Counted from the stretch's first letter, positions 17,797 to 26,704 are shown. The stretch: 64,000 bases of DNA from Sulfuritalea sp. (GCA_016710465.1 JADJVS010000015.1:372001-436000); one strand, 5' to 3'. The notes: generated by a model not told the origin, from the letters alone. Made by a program: numbers and translations.

Positions 17797-18677
17797 ACGC
17801 GCGCGTCGCGCCCGGGGCCGGGGCCTTCGCCCTGATGGTGCTGCTGTGCGCGGTCTGGGGTTTTCAGCAGGTGGCGATGAAGATCGCCACCGCCGAGATC
17901 AGCCCGATCATGCAGGCCGCGCTGCGCTCAGGTCTTGGCGCGGTGCTGGTGTTTGCCTGGGCGCGCTGGCGCGGCATGGTCCTGTTCGGGCGCGACGGCT
18001 CGCTGCGCCCGGGCCTGCTGGCCGGGCTGTTGTTCGGCCTGGAATTTGTCTTCATCTTCGTTGGTGTCGAGCGCACCACGGTCTCGCGCATGGTGGTTTT
18101 CCTCTACACCGCACCCTGCTTCACGGTACTCGGCCTGCATTTTTTCGTGCCCGGCGAGCGCATGGTCTGGCGCCAGTGGGCCGGGGTGATGCTGGCCTTC
18201 GCCGGCCTTGTGCTGGCCTTCATCGACAAGGCCTCCGGTGGCGATGTCCTTGGCGACTTCTTCGGCGTGCTGGCGGCGTTGTTCTGGGCCGCGACCACCG
18301 TCCTGATCCGCGCCACGTCGCTGGCACGGGTGACGGCGACCAAGGTGCTGCTCTATCAGCTCGTGGTGTCGGCGGCGGTGATGTTTCCCTTGTCCTGGCT
18401 GGTGGGTGAGCGTGGCATCGCCGTGTTGTCGGCGCCGACTCTTTGGGCCATGGCCTACCAGATTGTCATTGTCGCCTTCGCCAGCTATCTGGCCTGGTTC
18501 TGGCTGCTGACGCGTTACCTGGCCGGGCGGCTGCTGGTGTTTTCCTTTCTTACTCCGCTGTTTGGCGTCGGCTTCGGCATGGTGCTGATGTTCGATCAAC
18601 CCAGCCTGCATTTCATCCTCGCCGCCGCCATGGTCGTCGGCGGCATCGTCATGGTGAACATGCCCTCGCGCAAATGA
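17793..18677 (+). CDS. EamA/DMT-family transporter
   Basis: A 294-residue ten-helix permease made of two EamA repeats. Repeat 1 begins at ALMVLLCAVWGFQQVAMKIA and repeat 2 near GDFFGVLAALFWAATTVLIRAT. Family members export amino acids and other metabolites; the substrate cannot be told from sequence. It overlaps the YkgJ gene and azlC by four bases each. A near-consensus dispersed-motif copy lies antisense in the second half (read as LSAPTLW). Confidence 0.88.
   Translation: MNARVAPGAGAFALMVLLCAVWGFQQVAMKIATAEISPIMQAALRSGLGAVLVFAWARWRGMVLFGRDGSLRPGLLAGLLFGLEFVFIFVGVERTTVSRMVVFLYTAPCFTVLGLHFFVPGERMVWRQWAGVMLAFAGLVLAFIDKASGGDVLGDFFGVLAALFWAATTVLIRATSLARVTATKVLLYQLVVSAAVMFPLSWLVGERGIAVLSAPTLWAMAYQIVIVAFASYLAWFWLLTRYLAGRLLVFSFLTPLFGVGFGMVLMFDQPSLHFILAAAMVVGGIVMVNMPSRK
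18420..18443 (-). repeat. Dispersed motif, copy 5 (inside the EamA gene)
   Basis: The exact core AAGAGTCGGCGC on the minus strand, then CGACAACACGGC: 21 of 24 positions match. It is antisense to the coding strand, encoding SAPTL within a loop. Confidence 0.75.
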
Positions 18678-19366
18678 CTCCGCGCCAGGCTTTCCTGCTT
18701 GGCCTGCGCTCGGTTCTGCCCCTGCTGCTGGGGGTTGCGCCATTCGGCGTGATCTATGGCGTGATCGCGCTGCAAAGCGGCATACCGGCGCTGGCGGCGG
18801 TGGCGATGTCCTCCATCGTCTTCGCCGGGTCCGCCCAGTTCCTGCTCGCGCAATTGGCGGGGGCCGGCGCGCCGCTGCTGCTCAGCGCGGGTGCCGTCGG
18901 CCTGATCAACCTGCGCCATGCGCTTTACAGCGCGTCAGTCGCGCCGCTGCTGGCGCGCCTGCCCCGGCGCTGGAAACTGCTGCTGGCCTACCTGCTGACC
19001 GATGAGGCCTACGCGGCGGCGATTCCCCACCTGCTGCCGGCGCCGGGCAGGCCGCGCCGGGAGTTCGCCCACTGGATACTGTTCGGCTCGGGCTTCGGGC
19101 TCTGGGCCGGCTGGCAGGTGTCAACCGTGGCCGGCGTGGCCATCGGCGCGCAACTTCCCGCCGGCCTCGGGCTGGACTTCGCGCTGCCACTGACCTTCAT
19201 CGCCATCGTCGTGCCGATGATCGACAGTCGCGCATTGCTGGTCACCGCGCTGGCCGCCGGATGCGTGGCGATCCTGCTCGCGGCGCTACCCTACAAGCTG
19301 GGACTGTTCCTCGCCGCGCTGGCCGGGTTGATCGCGGGCGCCGCGCTGATCGGACGGCGGCAATGA
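18674..19366 (+). CDS. azlC: AzlC family branched-chain amino acid exporter, large subunit
   Basis: A 230-residue membrane protein. The start ATG overlaps the EamA stop (ATGA), and the protein begins MTPRQAFLLGLRSVLPLLLG. The AzlC signature is present: APFGVIYGVIALQSGI, SSIVFAGSAQFLLAQL, and NLRHALYSASVAPLL. With AzlD it forms a two-component (LIV-E type) exporter of branched-chain amino acids; the exact substrate is inferred from the family. It overlaps azlD by four bases. Confidence 0.92.
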   Translation: MTPRQAFLLGLRSVLPLLLGVAPFGVIYGVIALQSGIPALAAVAMSSIVFAGSAQFLLAQLAGAGAPLLLSAGAVGLINLRHALYSASVAPLLARLPRRWKLLLAYLLTDEAYAAAIPHLLPAPGRPRREFAHWILFGSGFGLWAGWQVSTVAGVAIGAQLPAGLGLDFALPLTFIAIVVPMIDSRALLVTALAAGCVAILLAALPYKLGLFLAALAGLIAGAALIGRRQ

Positions 19367-19674
19367 GCATCTGGGCATTGATGATCGTCTGCGGCTTGAT
19401 CACGTTCGCCATCCGCTATTCCTTCATCGCCGCGGAAGGACATTTCCAGCCGCCCGACTGGTTCGTGCGCCTGCTGCCCTTCGTGCCGGTGGCGGCCTTG
19501 ACCGCGCTGACCGCGCCCGAGCTCCTGCTGGTCGACGGCGGGATCGAGCTGGGTGGCGGCAATGTCCGGCTCTGGGCGGGAGCCATGGCGATCCTTGCCG
19601 CTGCCTTGTGGCGCAACACCGTGCTGACCATAGGCATCGGCTTCCTTGCCTTCCACTTGCTGCAGCGCCTCTGA
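19363..19674 (+). CDS. azlD: AzlD family branched-chain amino acid exporter, small subunit
   Basis: A 103-residue membrane protein with three to four helices, starting MSIWALMIVCGLITFAIRYSF. The segment LLPFVPVAALTALTAPELLL and the ending LWRNTVLTIGIGFLAFHLLQ are typical of AzlD. It is the obligate partner of AzlC in the inner membrane and the last gene of the overlapping chain that begins with pit. Confidence 0.9.
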   Translation: MSIWALMIVCGLITFAIRYSFIAAEGHFQPPDWFVRLLPFVPVAALTALTAPELLLVDGGIELGGGNVRLWAGAMAILAAALWRNTVLTIGIGFLAFHLLQRL

Positions 19675-19758
19675 CGGCGTGTGTTTTCGCCACGGGTTAT
19701 GCTTGCGGATTCGGGCAACCGCGCGCGGATGCCGACGTTCCACCAAGGAAAACAGACC

Positions 19759-20820
19759 ATGAACTCCCCGATACCGGCAATTAACCCGATCCGTCTCACC
19801 TCCTTCAGTCACGGCGGCGGCTGCGGCTGCAAGATCGCGCCGGGACTGCTCTCCGAGATCCTGCGCGGTTCGCGCGGCCTGCCCGTGCCCAAGGAGCTCC
19901 TGGTCGGCATCGAGACCAGCGACGATGCGGCCGTGTATCGCCTCAACGACGAGCAGGCGCTGATTGCGACCACTGACTTTTTCATGCCCATCGTCGACGA
20001 TCCTTTTGATTTTGGCTGTATCGCCGCGACCAATGCGATCAGCGATGTCTACGCGATGGGCGGCACGCCAATCATGGCTCTGGCCCTGGTCGGCATGCCG
20101 ATCGACAAGCTGCCGGTGGAGATCATCGGGCGCATTCTCGAAGGCGGTGAAAGCGTTTGCGCGGCGGCGGGAATTCCCATCGCCGGTGGCCACACCATCG
20201 ATTCGGTGGAACCGATCTACGGCCTGGTCGCGCTCGGTCTGGTGCATCCCGACCAGGTCAAGACCAATGCCGGCGCCAAAGCCGGCGATGTCCTGATCCT
20301 AGGCAAGCCGCTGGGCGTCGGCGTGCTTTCGGCGGCGCTGAAGAAGGGCGCGCTCGACGCCGCCGGCTATGCCGCCATGATTGCCAGCACCACCAAGCTG
20401 AACACCCCCGGCCGCAAGCTGGCGCGGCTCGCCGCCGTCCATGCCCTGACCGACATCACCGGTTTCGGGCTGCTTGGCCATCTGCTGGAGGTCTGTCGCG
20501 GCTCGGGCCTCACCGCGCGCGTCGACATGGATAGCGTACCGCTGCTGGCCGACGTCGCGCGGCTGGCCGGCGCTGGCTATATCACCGGCGCGTCCGCGCG
20601 CAACTGGATGGGCTATGGCGGCGAGGTTGATCTTGCTGCGGGAATCGGCGAAATGCAGCGTGCGTTGTTGACCGATCCGCAGACCAGCGGCGGCCTGCTG
20701 GTGGCCTGCGCGGCGGATGCCGCGAACGAGGTGCTCGACGTCTTCCGCAGCGAGGGTTTTGCCGACGCGGCCGTAGTCGGCCGTTTGGAGGCGGGGCCGG
20801 TCCGGGTGGCGGTCGCCTGA
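19759..20820 (+). CDS. selD: Selenide, water dikinase
   Basis: 353 residues; the start at 19759 (MNSPIPAINP) is preceded by AAGGA. SelD makes selenophosphate from selenide and ATP for selenocysteine or 2-selenouridine synthesis. The glycine-rich active segment GGGCGCKIAPGLL holds Cys22 and Lys25, so this is the cysteine form, not a selenoprotein. The ATP-binding segments TTDFFMPIVDDPFDFG, ATNAISDVYAMGG and GGHTIDS are intact. No selA, selB or selU lies in the window, so what uses the selenophosphate cannot be told here. Confidence 0.96.
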   Translation: MNSPIPAINPIRLTSFSHGGGCGCKIAPGLLSEILRGSRGLPVPKELLVGIETSDDAAVYRLNDEQALIATTDFFMPIVDDPFDFGCIAATNAISDVYAMGGTPIMALALVGMPIDKLPVEIIGRILEGGESVCAAAGIPIAGGHTIDSVEPIYGLVALGLVHPDQVKTNAGAKAGDVLILGKPLGVGVLSAALKKGALDAAGYAAMIASTTKLNTPGRKLARLAAVHALTDITGFGLLGHLLEVCRGSGLTARVDMDSVPLLADVARLAGAGYITGASARNWMGYGGEVDLAAGIGEMQRALLTDPQTSGGLLVACAADAANEVLDVFRSEGFADAAVVGRLEAGPVRVAVA

Positions 20821-20821
20821 G

Positions 20822-21532
20822 TCAGGCGGCCAGGATCAGGAACACCGTCGGCCGCTTGTCCAGCGCGGGCGGTGGGAGCGGCTTCCAGTCGCGGATGCGG
20901 CGCGAGGCGACGGTTTCGCTCGCCAGGCTCAGGTCGCTCGCCACGCAGAGGCGGGTCGCTGGCTTGCAGGCGGCCAGCAAAGCCGCGAACAGCGCCAAGT
21001 TGCGATACGGCGTTTCGATGAAAATCTGCGTCTGCCCCTGGCGCGCCGACTCCGCCTCAAGTTCGGCGATGCGCCGGCTACGGTCCGGCTCGCGTGCCGG
21101 CAGATAACCGTGGAATGCAAAACGCTGGCCGTCCAGGCCCGAGGCCATCAGGGCCAGCAGCAGGGAGGAGGGCCCGACCATCGGTTTGACCGTGATGCCC
21201 AATTCATGGGCACGGCGCACCAGCAGGGCGCCGGGGTCGGCTACCGCCGGGCAACCGGCCTCGGACATCAGGCCCAGGTCGTGGCCGGCAAGCAGCGGGG
21301 CCAGCAGGCGTTCAATATCAGCGGCGGTGAGCTTTTCCGGCAACTGCTCGATCGCCAGTTCGCGCAGCGGCCGCGGATGGCCCAGGCGCTTGAGCTCGGC
21401 ACGCGCCGTCTTGGAGTTTTCGACGACGAAGTGATTGAGGCGGCAGGCGTCGTCGCGCGTGGCCGGCGGCAGGAAGCCTTCCCAGGCGGTATCGCCCAGC
21501 GCCACGGGAAGCAGCCAGAGACTGCCGCTCAT
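20822..21532 (-). CDS. RsmI-like SAM-dependent methyltransferase (tetrapyrrole-methylase fold)
   Basis: 236 residues, starting MSGSLWLLPVALGD at 21532, eight bases after the maf stop. The fold is that of RsmI, the 16S rRNA C1402 2'-O-methyltransferase: SEAGCPAVADPGALLVRRAHELG and VKPMVGPSSLLLALMASGLDGQRFAFHGYLP are diagnostic. However, it is shorter than true RsmI (about 280) and has an altered N-terminus (WEGFLPPATRDDACRLNHFVVEN). It is more likely the common proteobacterial RsmI paralogue of unknown target than RsmI itself. Confidence 0.8.
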   Translation of the reverse strand: MSGSLWLLPVALGDTAWEGFLPPATRDDACRLNHFVVENSKTARAELKRLGHPRPLRELAIEQLPEKLTAADIERLLAPLLAGHDLGLMSEAGCPAVADPGALLVRRAHELGITVKPMVGPSSLLLALMASGLDGQRFAFHGYLPAREPDRSRRIAELEAESARQGQTQIFIETPYRNLALFAALLAACKPATRLCVASDLSLASETVASRRIRDWKPLPPPALDKRPTVFLILAA

Positions 21533-21537
21533 GGGCG

Positions 21538-22119
21538 TCAGGGTAGCGCCACGCCGGCCTTGCGCAGCATGTCGCACAGCGCGATCAGCGGCAGGCCGAT
21601 CAGGGCATTCGGGTCGTCGCCGCGCAGATAGGTCAACAGGCTGATGCCGAGGCCCTCGGATTTGGCGCTGCCGGCGCAGTTGAGCGCGTCCTCCTTGTCG
21701 AGGTAGGCTTCGATCTCCGCATCGCCAAGCTCGCGGAAGCCGACATGGATGTCGATGCAGCGGGCTTGCAGCATGCCGCTGGCGGCGTCGAGCAGGCACA
21801 GGCCGGTATGAAACACGATCTCCCGTCCGCGCATGGCGCGCAACTGGGCGACGGCGTTTGCGCGGTTTCCCGGCTTGCCATAGCGCTGGCTTCCCTGGGC
21901 GGCCACCTGGTCGGAGCCGATGATCAGGGCATCGGGAAAGTCATTGGCCACGGCGCGGGCCTTGGCTTCGGCCAGGCGCAGCGCGGTGGCCTCGGGGGCT
22001 TCCCCCGCCAAGGCCGATTCGTCGGTGAGGGGCGCAGCGGTCTCGAATGGTATCCGCAGCCGCCCAAGCAGCTCGCGGCGATAGGGCGAAGTCGAGGCGA
22101 GTACGAGGCGGCGAGCCAT
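21538..22119 (-). CDS. yceF: Maf/YceF nucleotide pyrophosphatase
   Basis: 193 residues, starting MARRLVLASTSPYRRELL at 22119. Maf proteins hydrolyse non-canonical nucleoside triphosphates; the YceF subgroup prefers 7-methyl-GTP. Signature positions: the N-terminal ASTSPYRRELL loop, the substrate-pocket IIGSDQVAAQ, and KSEGLGISLL near the end. It lies upstream of the RsmI-like gene and divergent from yceD, an order common in Proteobacteria (maf opposite yceD-rpmF). Confidence 0.92.
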   Translation of the reverse strand: MARRLVLASTSPYRRELLGRLRIPFETAAPLTDESALAGEAPEATALRLAEAKARAVANDFPDALIIGSDQVAAQGSQRYGKPGNRANAVAQLRAMRGREIVFHTGLCLLDAASGMLQARCIDIHVGFRELGDAEIEAYLDKEDALNCAGSAKSEGLGISLLTYLRGDDPNALIGLPLIALCDMLRKAGVALP

Positions 22120-22167
22120 GATTCGGGCTTGAACAGAGAGGGGCCGGCATGATAACATTCGCCGTTT

Positions 22168-22686
22168 ATGTCGCGCGAGCCTCGGCCTGTGTCTGATTCC
22201 CTTGATGGAACGGTCATCGACTCGCTGGAGTTCGCGCGCGGCGGGGCTTCCCTGCGGCGTAGCGTCGGTTTTGCAGCCATGCCGCGCCTGGCTGACCTGC
22301 TGGTTTCGACGGACGGCGCCCTGAATATCCGGGTGGACGGACGGCGCGACGCGCAAGGCAAGTCGTGGTTGTTGCTCGATATCGATGGGGCGCCGGAATT
22401 GCGCTGCCAGCGATGCCTTGGGGCAGTGCGGCACGAATTGAGGATCAAGAGCCGTTTGCAGTTGGTTGGGCCGGGAGAGGAGTGGCCGGACGAAGATCTG
22501 GCGGATGACAGCGCCGACGCCATCGAGGCGGAAAAAGAACTGGCGGTGCTGTCCCTGGTGGAAGATGAAGTGTTGCTGGCGCTGCCCATCGCCCCTCGCC
22601 ACGAACAGTGCGAGGCGCCATCGGCGAACGCGGCAGGGAATGGATCATCGCCGTTTGCGGCGCTGGCCGCATTGAAGAAGGTTTGA
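22168..22686 (+). CDS. yceD: YceD (DUF177) family protein
   Basis: A 172-residue protein of the DUF177/YceD family, encoded just upstream of rpmF as in most Proteobacteria. The signature is the ELRCQRCLGAV cysteine pair and the acidic stretch with EKELAVLSLVEDEVLLALPIAPRH. YceD is linked to 23S rRNA accumulation and ribosome assembly in other organisms. The leader is short; the start lies just downstream of an AT-rich stretch at 22150-22158 that may hold the -10. Confidence 0.88.
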   Translation: MSREPRPVSDSLDGTVIDSLEFARGGASLRRSVGFAAMPRLADLLVSTDGALNIRVDGRRDAQGKSWLLLDIDGAPELRCQRCLGAVRHELRIKSRLQLVGPGEEWPDEDLADDSADAIEAEKELAVLSLVEDEVLLALPIAPRHEQCEAPSANAAGNGSSPFAALAALKKV

Positions 22687-22701
22687 ACAAGGAGTAGCGA
22701 A

Positions 22702-22881
22702 ATGGCAGTCCAACAGAACAAGAAGTCCCCCTCCAAGCGCGGCATGCATCGTGCACACGATTTCCTCGCCGCGCCTCCGCTGGCGGTCGAGCCGACCACC
22801 GGCGAAGTGCACCGCCGCCACCATATTTCTCCGTCCGGCGTGTATCGCGGCAAGAAAGTGGTCAAGGCCAAGGGCGAGTAA
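22702..22881 (+). CDS. rpmF: 50S ribosomal protein L32
   Basis: A 59-residue basic protein, MAVQQNKKSPSKRGMHRAHD at the N-terminus, then the L32-typical HRRHHISPSGVYRGKKVVK. AAGGAG sits ten bases before the ATG. It is short, but family, position behind yceD and ribosome-binding site all agree. The zinc-ribbon cysteines seen in some L32 proteins are absent (C-minus form), as usual in Proteobacteria. A strong terminator follows. Confidence 0.97.
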   Translation: MAVQQNKKSPSKRGMHRAHDFLAAPPLAVEPTTGEVHRRHHISPSGVYRGKKVVKAKGE

Positions 22882-22897
22882 TCCAATTCGTCGAAAT

Positions 22898-22931
22898 CGG
22901 CCGGATGCGTAGCCCGCGTCCGGCCGTTTTT
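22898..22931 (+). terminator. Intrinsic terminator after rpmF
   Basis: A 12-bp stem CGGCCGGATGCG / CGCGTCCGGCCG with one T-G pair and a five-base loop, followed by TTTTT. It ends the yceD-rpmF unit 30 bases before plsX, so plsX needs read-through or its own promoter. Confidence 0.85.
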
Positions 22932-22960
22932 ACATAGAGCTTCGCAACAGACTCCAGACG

Positions 22961-23989
22961 ATGGCGATCACCCTCGCGGTGGATTGCATGGGCGGCGACC
23001 ACGGTCCCTCGGTCACGCTGCCCGCCGTGCTCGATTTCCTGCGCCATGACGTCGACTGCGCGGCCATCCTGGTGGGGCGCGAGGAGGTGTTGTGCGCGCA
23101 GCTTGATGCCCTTCCGATCGGGCAACTGAAGGCGCGCCTGTCGGTGCGCCACGCCTCGGAAGTCGTCGGCATGGACGAGGCCGTGGCCAGCGCAATGCGC
23201 GGCAAGAAGGATTCCTCGATGCGCGTCGCCATCGACCTGGTCAAGGAGGGCAAGGCCGGCGCCGCGGTATCGGCCGGCAATACCGGTGCCCTGATGGCGA
23301 TTTCCCGCTTCGTGCTGAAGACCCTGCCCGGCATCGACCGTCCCGCGATCTGCTCCATCCTGCCTTCGCAGCGCGGCAGCACCTACGTGCTCGACCTCGG
23401 CGCCAACGTCGATTGCAGCCCGGAGCACCTGCTCCAGTTCGGCATCATGGGCTCGGCCCTGGTTTCGGCGCTGGAGCGCAGGGAGCGGCCGACAGTCGGC
23501 CTGCTCAACATCGGCGAGGAAGAGATCAAGGGCAACGACGTGGTCAAGCGCGCCGCCGAGTTGCTGCGCGCCACCGACCTGAATTTCGTCGGCAATGTCG
23601 AGGGCAACGACATCTTCAAGGGCACCGCGGATGTCGTGGTTTGCGATGGTTTCGTCGGCAACATCACGCTCAAGGCCTCCGAGGGGCTGGCGCACATGAT
23701 CGGCGGCGCGCTCAAGCAGGAGTTCAGCCGCAACATCTTCACCAAGCTTGCCGCGCTCGCGGCGATGCCCGTGCTCAAGGCCTTCCGCCAGCGCTTCGAT
23801 CCGCGCCGCTACAACGGCGCCAGCCTGCTCGGCCTCAAGGGCATCGTGGTCAAGAGCCATGGCTCGGCCGACCAGTTCGCCTTCTGGCACGCGCTGGAAA
23901 AGGCGGCCGAGGAGGCGCGCCAGCGCCTGCCGGAAACCATCGCGGCGCGCATGGCCGCCGTCGCCCCGGCGCCGACTCTTTGCGATTGA
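22961..23989 (+). CDS. plsX: Phosphate acyltransferase PlsX
   Basis: A 342-residue peripheral membrane enzyme converting acyl-ACP and phosphate to acyl-phosphate, the first step of phospholipid synthesis with PlsY. Conserved: AVDCMGGDHGPSVTLPA at the N-terminus, SAGNTGALMA, DLGANVDCSPEHL, and GNVEGNDIFKGTADVVVCDGFVGNI. It leads the fab cluster. The final residues (VAPAPTLCD) are non-conserved and are encoded by an antisense copy of the dispersed motif. Confidence 0.97.
   Translation: MAITLAVDCMGGDHGPSVTLPAVLDFLRHDVDCAAILVGREEVLCAQLDALPIGQLKARLSVRHASEVVGMDEAVASAMRGKKDSSMRVAIDLVKEGKAGAAVSAGNTGALMAISRFVLKTLPGIDRPAICSILPSQRGSTYVLDLGANVDCSPEHLLQFGIMGSALVSALERRERPTVGLLNIGEEEIKGNDVVKRAAELLRATDLNFVGNVEGNDIFKGTADVVVCDGFVGNITLKASEGLAHMIGGALKQEFSRNIFTKLAALAAMPVLKAFRQRFDPRRYNGASLLGLKGIVVKSHGSADQFAFWHALEKAAEEARQRLPETIAARMAAVAPAPTLCD
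23957..23980 (-). repeat. Dispersed motif, copy 6 (plsX 3' end)
   Basis: The exact core AAGAGTCGGCGC on the minus strand, then CGGGGCGACGGC. It ends nine bases before the plsX stop and supplies the last few codons. Confidence 0.7.
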
Positions 23990-24002
23990 GGACCAACGCG
24001 AA

Positions 24003-24971
24003 ATGATCCATACCCGAGTCAGCGGTACCGGCGGCTACCTGCCCGGCGAGCCCATCGGCAACGCCGATCTCATCGAACGCTACAAACTCGATTCCACCGA
24101 CGAATGGATCGTCGAGCGCACCGGCATCCGCACGCGGCACCTGGCCGCAACGGGCGTGGCCAGCAGCGACCTGGCGCTGGAAGCGAGCCGCCGCGCCCTG
24201 CAGGCGGCGGGCTGCGAAGCCAACGACCTCGACCTGATCATTGTCGCCACCTCGACGCCGGATTTTGTGTTTCCCAGTACCGCTGCGCTGCTGCAGCACA
24301 AGCTCGGCAACAACAACGGCGCGGCCGCCTTCGATGTACAGGCGGTATGCAGCGGCTTCGTGTATGCGATGACCATTGCCGAGAAGTTCATCCGATCCGG
24401 TTCGCACAAGCGTGCCCTGGTGGTTGGCGCCGAGGTCTTTTCGCGCATTCTCGACTGGACTGATCGCGGCACCTGCGTGCTGTTCGGCGACGGCGCCGGC
24501 GCCGTCGTGCTGGAAGCGGCGGACGTGCCAGGAATCCTCGCCAGCGCCTTCCATGCCGACGGCAGCCATCACGGCATTCTTTCCGTGCCGGGCCAGGTCT
24601 GCGGTGGCACGGTGACCGGCGACCCCTTCCTGCGCATGGACGGCCAGGCGGTGTTCAAGTTCGCCGTGCGTGTGCTGGCCGAGGTCGCCCACGAAGTGCT
24701 CGATGCGGCCGGCATGACCGCGACGCAGGTGGATTGGCTGATTCCCCACCAGGCCAATGTGCGCATCCTGCAATCGACGGCGAAAAAGCTGCACCTGGCG
24801 CCGGAGCACTGCATTGTCACGGTGGCGGAACACGGCAACACCTCGGCCGCCTCGATCCCGCTGGCCTTCGATGCGGCGGTGCGCGACGGCCGCATCACGC
24901 GCGGCCAGCACCTGCTGCTGGAAGGCGTCGGTGGCGGTTTCACCTGGGGCGCGGCCCTGCTCAAATTCTGA
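24003..24971 (+). CDS. fabH: Beta-ketoacyl-ACP synthase III
   Basis: 322 residues, starting MIHTRVSGTGGYLPG. FabH condenses acetyl-CoA with malonyl-ACP to begin fatty-acid chains. The catalytic triad is complete: Cys116 (AVCSGF), His249 (IPHQANVR) and Asn279 (EHGNTSA). The length is normal for the type II enzyme, and it follows plsX by 13 bases in the usual cluster order. Confidence 0.97.
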   Translation: MIHTRVSGTGGYLPGEPIGNADLIERYKLDSTDEWIVERTGIRTRHLAATGVASSDLALEASRRALQAAGCEANDLDLIIVATSTPDFVFPSTAALLQHKLGNNNGAAAFDVQAVCSGFVYAMTIAEKFIRSGSHKRALVVGAEVFSRILDWTDRGTCVLFGDGAGAVVLEAADVPGILASAFHADGSHHGILSVPGQVCGGTVTGDPFLRMDGQAVFKFAVRVLAEVAHEVLDAAGMTATQVDWLIPHQANVRILQSTAKKLHLAPEHCIVTVAEHGNTSAASIPLAFDAAVRDGRITRGQHLLLEGVGGGFTWGAALLKF

Positions 24972-25020
24972 TCGGTCATTTCATCTAGTCGCAACCTCGC
25001 ACGCTCAAAATCCCACAACC

Positions 25021-25956
25021 ATGAAATTTGCTCTCGTGTTTCCAGGCCAGGGTTCGCAGTCCGTCGGCATGATGGCCGCCTACGGTGATGCACCGGAGAT
25101 CCGCGCCACTTTCGACGAAGCATCGAACGCGCTGGGGCGCGACCTCTGGCAACTCGTCGCCGACGGCCCCGCCGAGGCGCTGAGCCAGACCGTTAATACC
25201 CAGCCGCTGATGCTGACCGCCGGCATCGCCGTGTATCGCCTCTGGCTGGCCAGGGGCGGGCCCGTGCCGGCCATGGTGGCCGGCCACAGCTTGGGCGAAT
25301 ACTCGGCGCTGGTGGCCGCCGGGGTGCTCCAGCTCAAGGATGCCGTGCCGCTGGTCGAACTGCGCGCCAAGGCGATGCAGGCGGCGGTGCCGGCCGGCGT
25401 TGGTGCCATGGCCGCCGTCATGGGCCTTGACGCCGAGGGCGTCGTCGCTGCGTGCGCCGAGGCGGCGCAGGGCGAGGTGGTGCAGGCCGTCAATTTCAAT
25501 GAACCCAAACAGACGGTGATTGCCGGCCACAAGGCGGCGGTCGAGCGTGCGGCGGAAGCCGTCAAGTCGCGCGGCGCCAAGCGGGCGCTGATGCTGCCGG
25601 TGTCGGCGCCCTTCCATTGTTCCTTGATGCAGCCGGCGGCCGACGCATTGAAGTCGCCGCTGGCGAACCTGCAGTTCATGCCGCCGCAATTCCCCGTGGT
25701 GAATAACGTCGACGTGGCGCAACGGATTGAACCGGACGCGATCCGCGACGCACTGGTGCGCCAGGCGGCATCGCCGGTGCGCTGGGTCGAAACCATGCAG
25801 GTCATGCAGGCGGCGGGCGTGACCCATGTTTTTGAGTGTGGTCCGGGCAAGGTGTTGGCGGGGCTGGTGAAGCGCTGCGTCGATGGCCTCACCGGCGGGC
25901 CGATGAACGATCTGGCCGGCGTCGATGCGGCGCTGGCCGCCGTGCAAGGAGCCTGA
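25021..25956 (+). CDS. fabD: Malonyl-CoA:ACP transacylase
   Basis: 311 residues starting MKFALVFPGQGSQ. FabD loads malonyl groups onto acyl carrier protein. The nucleophile Ser90 is in the GHSLGEYS motif and the partner His199 in SAPFHCSLM; the oxyanion segment GQGSQ lies at 9-13. It is the third gene of the cluster; fabG begins one base after its stop. Confidence 0.97.
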   Translation: MKFALVFPGQGSQSVGMMAAYGDAPEIRATFDEASNALGRDLWQLVADGPAEALSQTVNTQPLMLTAGIAVYRLWLARGGPVPAMVAGHSLGEYSALVAAGVLQLKDAVPLVELRAKAMQAAVPAGVGAMAAVMGLDAEGVVAACAEAAQGEVVQAVNFNEPKQTVIAGHKAAVERAAEAVKSRGAKRALMLPVSAPFHCSLMQPAADALKSPLANLQFMPPQFPVVNNVDVAQRIEPDAIRDALVRQAASPVRWVETMQVMQAAGVTHVFECGPGKVLAGLVKRCVDGLTGGPMNDLAGVDAALAAVQGA

Positions 25957-25957
25957 G

Positions 25958-26704
25958 ATGTCTGAACTGAAGGGGCAGATCGCCCTCGTTACCGGTGCCT
26001 CGCGTGGCCTGGGCCGCGCCATCGCGCTGGAACTTGGCGCCCAGGGCGCCACCGTGGTCGGCACCGCCACCACGGAAGCCGGCGCCGCCGAGATCCAGAA
26101 GGCCTTCGAGGATGCCGGCATCACCGGCTGGGGCGTGGCGGCGAATGTGACGGACGCCGCGGCGTGCGAATCCCTGATCGGCGGGGTCGAGAAGAAATTC
26201 GGCCCGGTATCGGTGCTGGTCAACAATGCCGGCATTACTCGCGACAACCTCGCCATGCGCATGAAGGACGAGGAGTGGGACCTGGTGATCGAGACCAACC
26301 TCAAGGCGGTGTTCCGCCTCGCCAAGCTGGTGATGCGCGGCATGATGAAGGCGCGCTTCGGCCGCATCATCAACATCACCTCGGTGGTCGGCGAGGCCGG
26401 CAATCCCGGCCAGGCCAACTATGCGGCGGCCAAGGCCGGTGTGGCTGGCATGAGCCGGGCGCTGGCCCAGGAACTGGGCAGCCGAAACATTACGGTGAAC
26501 TGCGTGGCGCCGGGATTCATCGATACCGACATGACGCGCGCCCTGCCGGACGCGCAGCGCGATGCCCTGTTGGGCAAGATTCCGCTGGGCCGGCTTGGCC
26601 ATCCCGAGGAAATCGCGGCAACCGTGGCATTTCTGGCGTCGCCGCGCGCGGGCTACATCACGGGCACGACGTTGAACGTGAATGGCGGTATGTACATGGC
26701 CTGA
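25958..26704 (+). CDS. fabG: 3-oxoacyl-ACP reductase
   Basis: 248 residues of the short-chain dehydrogenase fold, reducing 3-oxoacyl-ACP with NADPH. The cofactor motif TGASRGLG is at 12-19, NNAG at 89-92, and the catalytic Ser142, Tyr155 and Lys159 in ITSVVGEAG and NYAAAKAG. The start MSELKGQIAL overlaps the fabD end region; AAGGAG precedes it. The stop codon itself lies inside a perfect 22-bp palindrome that serves as a terminator stem. Confidence 0.97.
   Translation: MSELKGQIALVTGASRGLGRAIALELGAQGATVVGTATTEAGAAEIQKAFEDAGITGWGVAANVTDAAACESLIGGVEKKFGPVSVLVNNAGITRDNLAMRMKDEEWDLVIETNLKAVFRLAKLVMRGMMKARFGRIINITSVVGEAGNPGQANYAAAKAGVAGMSRALAQELGSRNITVNCVAPGFIDTDMTRALPDAQRDALLGKIPLGRLGHPEEIAATVAFLASPRAGYITGTTLNVNGGMYMA

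Noticed and set aside
19759..20820. SelD as a selenoprotein
   Set aside because: The active position is an ordinary Cys codon (Cys22) and no in-frame TGA is present.
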